From NCBI GenBank assembly GCA_030544185.1, contig JAUNRO010000094.1, positions 1 to 10,334 on the forward strand: a stretch of DNA of 10,334 nt, written 5' to 3'. Under the pieces are notes generated by a model. The model saw nothing but the letters and a program-made list of their open reading frames with translations, had not been told where the DNA came from and made no database searches. Both the position numbers and the translations under genes were made by a program. Every line of letters begins with the position of its first letter. The stretch's first letter is position 1. Shown here piece after piece: positions 5,881 to 10,334 of the stretch. This DNA comes from Propionibacteriaceae bacterium. GTDB taxonomy: Bacteria > Actinomycetota > Actinomycetes > Propionibacteriales > Propionibacteriaceae.

Positions 5881-6227
5881 CCACTGCCTCCCGGCTGGAC
5901 GTCATGAACCGGCTCGGCCGGGCGATGGCGGACCCGACACGCTCGCGGATCCTGCTGATCCTGCTGGAGCGCGCGGCGTATCCTGCCGAAATTGCGCGAG
6001 AGCTCGACCTCACCCGCTCCAACGTGTCCAACCACCTCGCCTGCCTGCGCGACTGCGGGATCGTGGTGGGCCAGCCGCAGGGGCGGCAGACCCGTTATGA
6101 GATCGCCGATCCCCATCTCACGCGGGCGTTGAACGCGCTGGTCGAGGTGACGCTCGCAGTCGACGAGAGCGCGCCCTGCCTGGACCCGGAGTGCTCGGTC
6201 GGCACCTGCGCGGAGGCCGGAGCATGA
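5874..6227 (+). CDS. cmtR: CmtR, Cd(II)/Pb(II)-sensing ArsR-family repressor
   Basis: This is a winged-helix metal sensor of 117 residues that should repress its own operon and release DNA on binding cadmium or lead. The sequence closely follows Mycobacterium tuberculosis CmtR as I recall it: LGRAMADPTRSRILLILL (14-31), recognition helix DLTRSNVSNHLACLRDCG (45-62), then a wing with GRQTRYEIAD. The three cysteines known to bind metal in CmtR, Cys57, Cys61 and Cys102, are all present at the same numbers. Two more cysteines, 107 and 112, follow near the C-terminus (PCLDPECSVGTC). No ribosome binding site precedes the ATG, in line with a leaderless mRNA from the TATTGT at 5861. The stop overlaps the ATPase start in an ATGA, so the two are translationally coupled. 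Identification is firm; the exact metal range is inferred. Confidence 0.9.
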   Translation: MLTTASRLDVMNRLGRAMADPTRSRILLILLERAAYPAEIARELDLTRSNVSNHLACLRDCGIVVGQPQGRQTRYEIADPHLTRALNALVEVTLAVDESAPCLDPECSVGTCAEAGA

Positions 6228-8221
6228 GCGCGTGCGGTTGCTCGGCCGAAGCCCCGGAGGCCGAGGAGCAGGAGGACCGGCCGTGGTGGCGCGACCGCGG
6301 GCTGCTGATCCCGCTCGTCTCCGGCGTCGCCCTCGTGGCCGGCCTCATCGTGGATCGCGCCGGCGGCGCCTGGGTGGCCCAGCTCCTGTGCTGGGCCGGG
6401 TTGCTGTTGGGCGCATCGACGTTCGTCCCCGGCGCGCTGCGCCAGCTCATCACCCAGCGCACGCTCGGCATCGGGTTGCTGATGACGATCAGCGCCGCCG
6501 GCGCGGTGATCCTGGGTTATGTCGAGGAAGCGGCAGCGCTGGCCTTTCTCTATTCGATCGCCGAGGCGCTGGAAGACCGAGCCATGGATCGCGCTCGAGC
6601 AGGTCTGCGCGCGCTGCTCAGCCTGGTCCCCGACACGGCGACGGTCCGGCGGCTCGGCGTCACGCTCGAAGTCCCGGCCCGGGATGTCCAGGTGGGGGAC
6701 CGGGTCCTGATCAAACCCGGCGAACGCATCGCCACCGACGGCATCGTCCGCACCGGCCACAGCAGCCTCGACACCTCTGCCATCACTGGGGAGTCGATCC
6801 CCGTCGAGGTCGGTCCGGGCCGGGAGGTTTCCGCCGGGTCGATCAACAACACCGGCGCACTCGAGGTCGAGGCGACGGCCGCTGGCACCGACAACTCCCT
6901 CACTACGATCGTCAAACTCGTGGAGCAGGCCCAGACCGAAAAAGGGCAGCGTGCCCGCCTCGCCGACCGGCTGGCCCGACCCCTCGTCCCCGGCGTGCTC
7001 GTCCTCGCCGGGCTCGTCGCGCTCCTTGGCTCCCTGGCCGGCGACCCGGCCACGTGGATTCCGCGCGCGCTGGTCGTGCTCGTCGCCGCCTCGCCGTGCG
7101 CGCTCGCGATCTCCGTCCCGGTGACGGTGGTTTCCGCGATCGGTGCGGCGACCAGGCTCGGCGTGGTGGTCAAGTCCGGTGCGGCCTTCGAGCGGTTGGC
7201 CCGCGTCCGGCATCTCGCGCTCGACAAGACCGGGACGCTGACCCGCAACGAGCCGACGGTCGTGCAGATCGTCGCCGCTCCTGAGGTCTTGGAGGCCGAA
7301 GTCGTCCGCTGGGCCGCGGCGGCCGAGCAGTGCAGCACTCACCCGCTCGCGACCGCGATCACCTGCGCGGCCGGGGACGTCGCGCCGGCCGCGCAGGTCA
7401 CCGAGTCGCCTGGGCGGGGGATCAGCGGCATCGTCGAGGGCGCCGGGGTCGCCGTCGGCAGCCCCCGCTGGCTGGACCCCGGAGCTCTCACGCCCGACGT
7501 CGCGGCGATGGAGGCCGCGGGGATGTCCGTCGTGGTCGTCCACCGCGAGAGCGCTGCGGTCGGCGTCATCGGTGTGCGCGACGAGTTACGGCCCGAGGTG
7601 GCCGAGGTGATGGGCGAACTGGCGCGCCGGGGCGTACGCATCACCATGCTCACCGGCGACAACGCGCGCACCGCGCAGGCGCTGGCGACCCAGGCGGGAA
7701 TCGCGGACGTCCGCGCGGAATTGCACCCCGAGGAGAAGGTCACGGCCGTCCGCGAGCTCCCGGGCCCGACGGCGATGATCGGCGATGGCATCAACGACGC
7801 ACCGGCGCTGGCGGCCGCGGACGTGGGCATCGCGATGGGGGCGACGGGCTCGGACGCCGCAATCGAATCGGCTGATGTCGCCTTCACAGGTCACGATCTG
7901 CGGCTGATCCCGCAGGCGCTCGAGCACGCCCGGCGGGGCGGGCGGATCATCAACCAGAACATCGTGGTCTCCGCGCTGATCATCGTGGTGCTGCTGCCCC
8001 TGGCCATCACCGGCGTCCTCGGGCTGGCCGCCGTTGTGCTGGTGCACGAGGTCACTGAGGTCCTCGTGATCCTCAACGGTCTTCGCGCGGCGCGGGCGCC
8101 GCGGCCCCCGACGGCGCTGGCGCCGGCAGCAGGGACTACCTCGGGGCGCCCGGAACGCACCCTGAGCTACCCCTTGAGATCCTCGAACGCTCACCTTCGG
8201 GCGGGAACTATGGACCCATGA
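6224..8221 (+). CDS. ctpG: CtpG-like heavy-metal-exporting P1B-type ATPase
   Basis: This membrane pump is predicted to export Cd(II) or a similar divalent metal. The ATG at 6224 has GGAGG at 6212-6216 and overlaps the cmtR stop, giving 665 residues. The motifs are complete: actuator TGES (188-191), membrane metal site SPC (290-292), phosphorylated D334 in DKTGT, HP (373-374), TGDN (477-480) and GDGIND (520-525). HEVTE (608-612) lies in the last membrane helix. SPC in place of CPC and the HE-motif are features of the P1B-4 group, to which mycobacterial CtpG is related. There is no N-terminal HMA domain, only a short tail with a CGC (residues 4-6) and an acidic stretch. After the last helix a 40-50 residue Pro/Ala/Arg-rich tail runs into the next gene and looks non-conserved. 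The context next to cmtR supports a cadmium/lead detoxification role; cobalt or zinc remain possible. Confidence 0.87.
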   Translation: MSACGCSAEAPEAEEQEDRPWWRDRGLLIPLVSGVALVAGLIVDRAGGAWVAQLLCWAGLLLGASTFVPGALRQLITQRTLGIGLLMTISAAGAVILGYVEEAAALAFLYSIAEALEDRAMDRARAGLRALLSLVPDTATVRRLGVTLEVPARDVQVGDRVLIKPGERIATDGIVRTGHSSLDTSAITGESIPVEVGPGREVSAGSINNTGALEVEATAAGTDNSLTTIVKLVEQAQTEKGQRARLADRLARPLVPGVLVLAGLVALLGSLAGDPATWIPRALVVLVAASPCALAISVPVTVVSAIGAATRLGVVVKSGAAFERLARVRHLALDKTGTLTRNEPTVVQIVAAPEVLEAEVVRWAAAAEQCSTHPLATAITCAAGDVAPAAQVTESPGRGISGIVEGAGVAVGSPRWLDPGALTPDVAAMEAAGMSVVVVHRESAAVGVIGVRDELRPEVAEVMGELARRGVRITMLTGDNARTAQALATQAGIADVRAELHPEEKVTAVRELPGPTAMIGDGINDAPALAAADVGIAMGATGSDAAIESADVAFTGHDLRLIPQALEHARRGGRIINQNIVVSALIIVVLLPLAITGVLGLAAVVLVHEVTEVLVILNGLRAARAPRPPTALAPAAGTTSGRPERTLSYPLRSSNAHLRAGTMDP

Positions 8222-8601
8222 CATACAACGCCCATTCGTCCTCCACCACTGCCGATGATCGTGTCTGGGCCACGCTCGCCCATCTCTCCGCCGTCATCGC
8301 GGCGATCGTCTCGGTTGGGTGGCTCACCATCGTGGGCCCGCTGATCGTCTATCTGGCCAAGAAGGACAGTTCACCGTTCGTCCGCAGCGCCGCTGCCGGT
8401 GCGTTCAACTTCACCATCACCATGTGGCTGGTGACGCTCATCGGCTGGATCCTCAACATCACCGTGGTCGGTGCTGTGATCGGCATTCCGATGGTGATCA
8501 TCGGTGGTCTCGGCTCGATCGTCCTCGGTGTCGTCGGGGCCATCAAGGCCTGGGGCGGCCAGTCCTTCAACTACCCCTGGCAGGTGCGCGTCCTCAAGTG
8601 A
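8218..8601 (+). CDS. DUF4870 (Tic20-like) small membrane protein
   Basis: The 127-residue protein is of unknown function and typical of DUF4870: an N-terminal polar segment, ATLAHLSAVIAAIVSVGWL as the first helix, GPLIVYLAKKDSSPFVRSAA with the family's KKDxSPFVR motif between helices, a second hydrophobic pair, and the closing YPWQVRVLK. About three to four membrane segments are expected. The ATG at 8218 overlaps the ATPase stop in an ATGA, which makes it the third gene of the cmtR operon by position. Only a weak GGGCGGG stands upstream, so translation may depend on coupling. A role in metal handling is suggested only by position; the family is widespread and not known for it. Confidence 0.8.
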   Translation: MTYNAHSSSTTADDRVWATLAHLSAVIAAIVSVGWLTIVGPLIVYLAKKDSSPFVRSAAAGAFNFTITMWLVTLIGWILNITVVGAVIGIPMVIIGGLGSIVLGVVGAIKAWGGQSFNYPWQVRVLK

Positions 8602-8608
8602 CGCGTGC

Positions 8609-8624
8609 CGGCCGGCCGGGGCCG
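8609..8624. terminator. Possible terminator hairpin between convergent genes
   Basis: CGGCC (8609-8613) and GGCCG (8620-8624) can pair around a six-base loop within a run of alternating GGCC in the 24-bp gap between the DUF4870 gene and the opposing hydrolase. The position suits a terminator for both directions. There is no U-tract, and such GC-rich repeats pair easily by chance. Confidence 0.3.
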
Positions 8625-8625
8625 C

Positions 8626-9443
8626 TCAGCGTCGGGTGACGGTGAGTGTGGCCTCGGTGAAGAGGGCATCCAGTGCCGGGGGCTGTTGGTGGCCCATGCC
8701 CGCGACGATTCGCAGCTCCGCGTGGGGCAGCAGCGCGGCCAGCCGTTGCCAGCCGCTGGCGGCACGATGAGGTCTTCCTCGCCGTGCACGATCACGGTCG
8801 GCACCGTGACTCGCGCCAGATCGGCCCCCCACGGCGGCTCGAGTTCCATCGCCCGGCGCTGGCGCTCGAACCCGCTCCAGTCGACCCCGCGGCGCCACAT
8901 GGTGGTGGCGAGCCAGGTGATGTACGCCGCGGGGAACGGGTGGGCCGAGCCGGCGATCCCCGGCAGGGTTTGTTGCTCCCAGGCGACGAACGTCGCCTGG
9001 TCGTGGAACGGTGCCATGGTCGGCGCCGGCGGTTCGCGCGGCGGAGCCTCCTTGGCGAAGGTGAAGAACAGCCCGAGCCCCAAGACATCATCCGGATGCC
9101 GGATCGCCAGCAATTGCGCGATCGCGCCGCCCATCGAGCGGCCGCACACCACCGCGGGCCGCCCGAGCTCGCCGATGAGGCCGTGGACGTCCTCCGCCAT
9201 CTCCGTGAGCCGATAGCTCCGGCCCGGAAACCGGCTCGAACCACCGACATCGCGATTGTCCACGCGCACGACCCGGAAGCCCTCCTCGGCCAGCAGCCGG
9301 CAATAGGACTCGGGCGTCGCGATCAACTGGGCCATGTGGCCCTCCAACTGCACGATCAGCGGGGCGCCCGCATCACCGACCTCATCGATCCTGAGGTCGG
9401 TCCCGTTCGCCGTGCGGACCGTGCGTTCCATGCCCTCGAGCAT
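8626..9443 (-). pseudogene. Frameshifted alpha/beta hydrolase (RdmC-like)
   Basis: The product is an alpha/beta-fold hydrolase of the group containing aclacinomycin methylesterase RdmC. In the first frame one sees LIVQLEGHMAQLIATPESYC, VVRVDNRDVGGSS (about 58-70), the nucleophile elbow GRSMGG with Ser103, and the acid in HGEEDLIVPP (Asp224). After this point the same frame turns into unrelated Arg/Pro/Ser-rich sequence and runs on to a stop at 8571, over the end of the DUF4870 gene. The expected ending, SGWQRLAALLPHAELRIVAG followed by MGHQQP with the catalytic histidine, is instead found in another frame, stopping at 8626. Restoring one base between 8757 and 8762 would join the two. So the copy here is broken by a one-base loss, or the read or assembly has an error. 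The start at 9443 (ATG) has no clear ribosome binding site; ATG at 9431 is an alternative. Confidence 0.75.
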
Positions 9444-9493
9444 CTCAGATGAGGTGATGCCAGCGGCTCACAGTGCGGACGTGACCCGGCGGG

Positions 9494-9880
9494 TCAGACG
9501 GCGACCACGGTGACAGGGTGCATGGCGTGCGCAGCCAGGAGGTCGAGTTCGCCGCGGTCGCGGGTGATCACGACAGGTTCTGGATGGCTGGCGGCGAACG
9601 CTGCGACGACCGCTGACACTGGTGAGATCTGGTCGGCGCGTCCACTCATGGCCCGCAACCGGGCCGCTTCGCGAAAGACCCGCTCGTCGACCTCGCGGAC
9701 CTGGCAACTGGCCAGCAGGCGGTGGACGCCGCCCGCCAGCCGGCCGTCGCTCGTGAGAGCCTCCACGAGCACGAGGGCGGGCACTTGCGGCGGCCAGAGG
9801 CCCCGGTCGCGGAGTTCGATCAGTTTGGCCCGATTGCCCGCGAGCGCAGAGAGACCGGAGGCATCGAGGATGAGGGTCAT
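9494..9880 (-). CDS. PIN-domain toxin (VapC-like ribonuclease)
   Basis: This is a predicted RNA-cleaving toxin of 128 residues. The opening MTLILDASGLSALAG carries the first metal-binding acid, Asp6. Glu40 (LVLVEALT) and Asp108 (VVITRDRGELDLLAA) supply two more, and the chain ends with the family's VTVVAV strand. In related actinobacterial PIN toxins the helix read here as PVSAVVAAFAA usually begins VDA; the acid there is replaced by Ser89, with Asp83 six residues earlier as a possible substitute. The ATG at 9880 overlaps the antitoxin stop in an ATGA, so synthesis is coupled and follows the antitoxin. An upstream in-frame start at 9943 would lie inside the antitoxin gene and is unlikely. PIN fold confident; catalytic activity uncertain. 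Confidence 0.8.
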   Translation of the reverse strand: MTLILDASGLSALAGNRAKLIELRDRGLWPPQVPALVLVEALTSDGRLAGGVHRLLASCQVREVDERVFREAARLRAMSGRADQISPVSAVVAAFAASHPEPVVITRDRGELDLLAAHAMHPVTVVAV

Positions 9881-10146
9881 GCCGGCGCCAGAGGGTGGTC
9901 GGGGCGGTGGGAGGGTTCGGCGACCGTCAGCCAGTCCGCCCACGCGACAGCGTCGCTGCGCTCGGCGTCGGAGATCGGGCCGGACTCGGCGTCGAGCTCA
10001 GCCAAGTAGGCATTCAGGGCTGCCATCTTCGCCCGCCGATCGAGTTCCTCAGTGAGGGCAGCCGACGCGAGCCGGGACACGTTGAGCCCCGCCTTCCGCG
10101 CTTGGCGTAGCAAGTCGTCCGGGACCGTGATGTTCACCCTCGCCAT
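9877..10146 (-). CDS. Ribbon-helix-helix antitoxin (VapB/CcdA-like)
   Basis: This is the DNA-binding antitoxin partner of the PIN protein, 89 residues from ATG 10146. The N-terminus MARVNITVPDDLL forms the ribbon strand and first helix, and GLNVSRLASAALTEELDRR the second helix of a ribbon-helix-helix fold (about residues 3-38). The acidic C-terminal half (LAELDAESGPISDAERSDAV and on to WADWL) is the likely toxin-wrapping part. There is no Shine-Dalgarno; -10-like TACCTT (10153-10158) puts the transcript start on the ATG. A GTG at 10161 in frame lies inside the -10/operator and is rejected as start. It is followed by the toxin with a four-base overlap. It probably represses its own promoter together with the toxin. 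Confidence 0.82.
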   Translation of the reverse strand: MARVNITVPDDLLRQARKAGLNVSRLASAALTEELDRRAKMAALNAYLAELDAESGPISDAERSDAVAWADWLTVAEPSHRPDHPLAPA

Positions 10147-10151
10147 GCGTA

Positions 10152-10167
10152 TAAGGTACACACCTTA
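10152..10167. promoter_or_regulatory. Toxin-antitoxin operator overlapping the -10 box
   Basis: TAAGGT-ACAC-ACCTTA is a perfect 6-4-6 inverted repeat. On the minus strand its right half supplies the -10 TACCTT, seven bases from the antitoxin ATG. Such a site, right over the promoter, is the usual arrangement for ribbon-helix-helix antitoxin autoregulation. It could also affect the divergent gene at 10209, whose start is 42 bases away. Confidence 0.6.
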
Positions 10168-10208
10168 ACGACACCTGAAAGACCCATAGCCGGGACCGGA
10201 GGAACGAA

Positions 10209-10334
10209 ATGCCAGATCAGCTCGGTGACAGCGGGGTGCGGCGCCCGACCGAGCGGCTGGGGTCGATGGGTCTGCTGGCCCTTGCCTGCGCGGGATTGGA
10301 TCGGCTGACGCCCGCGGAGGCGCTGCGTGAACAG
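10209..10334 (+). CDS. N-terminal fragment of an unidentified protein, possibly rhodanese-like
   Basis: An ATG at 10209 is preceded by a good GGAGG (10198-10202) and opens a frame with no stop through the window end, giving 42 residues. The first 28 residues are an Arg/Gly/Leu-rich lead. The last part reads LDRLTPAEALREQ. That phrase is what one sees just before the GALLVDIRP core of short actinobacterial rhodanese-like proteins, which lies beyond the edge here. The identification rests on about ten residues and is a guess. It is divergent from the toxin-antitoxin pair. Confidence 0.5.
   Translation, partial: MPDQLGDSGVRRPTERLGSMGLLALACAGLDRLTPAEALREQ

Noticed and set aside
6095..7543. 482-codon minus-strand frame opposite cmtR and the ATPase
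   Set aside because: Asp/Arg/Gly-rich shadow of a clearly real P-type ATPase frame.
8174..8218. TTGAGA and AACTAT as a separate promoter for the DUF4870 gene
   Set aside because: Spacing is 26 bases and the -10 matches poorly; ATGA coupling explains expression better. A GGAAC sigma-ECF-like match at 8204 has no matching -10.
9444..9493. Promoter or terminator in the 50-bp gap between toxin and hydrolase
   Set aside because: Only weak partial repeats around CATC/GATG; nothing that stands above chance.

Overview
The window looks like chromosome of a high-GC Gram-positive (actinobacterial) organism. Coding sequence is strongly G/C-biased at third positions. There is a CmtR-type cadmium/lead sensor of the mycobacterial kind, a TIGR03086/DinB-like protein of the mycothiol-dependent superfamily, a DUF4870 membrane protein, and several genes whose -10 box sits right against the start codon (leaderless transcripts). 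No rRNA, tRNA, complete insertion sequence, CRISPR array or phage module was seen, and the genus cannot be named from the sequence.

Layout. Positions 1-182 are gene-free and rich in hairpins; they end at the left edge in a Shine-Dalgarno-like AGAAGGA reading leftwards, so a minus-strand gene probably starts just outside. Positions 183-2948 (minus) hold a tightly coupled three-gene ABC importer of the TrpXYZ/ABC_sub_bind type: lipoprotein, permease, ATPase. Upstream, on the same strand, is a SatP/YaaH-family acetate/succinate transporter (3070-3702). A 256-bp divergent region with a GACCT/AGGTC palindrome separates it from a PAP2 phosphatase (3959-4783, plus). A convergent TIGR03086-family gene (4801-5373, minus) follows, then 500 bp without a convincing gene that contain at least three long inverted repeats.

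Positions 5874-8601 form a plus-strand operon with ATGA overlaps at both junctions: cmtR (metal-sensing ArsR repressor), a CtpG-like P1B-type metal-efflux ATPase, and a small DUF4870 membrane protein. The expected logic is that CmtR represses at an operator overlapping its own start, Cd(II)/Pb(II) releases it, and the ATPase exports the metal.

Convergent to this is an RdmC-like alpha/beta hydrolase (8626-9443, minus) broken by a one-base frameshift that removes its catalytic histidine. Next come a PIN-domain toxin and its ribbon-helix-helix antitoxin (9494-10146, minus; ATGA overlap), with a perfect 6-4-6 inverted repeat over the antitoxin -10 box. The window ends inside the first 42 codons of a divergent gene (10209 onwards) whose start resembles actinobacterial rhodanese-like proteins.

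I found no clearly new multi-gene system. The most useful leads are the structured 5374-5873 region, including a 16-bp stem that is complete as plus-strand RNA through a G-U wobble, the PIN toxin with a changed acidic residue, the frameshifted hydrolase, and the variant CmtR/CtpG/DUF4870 operon.
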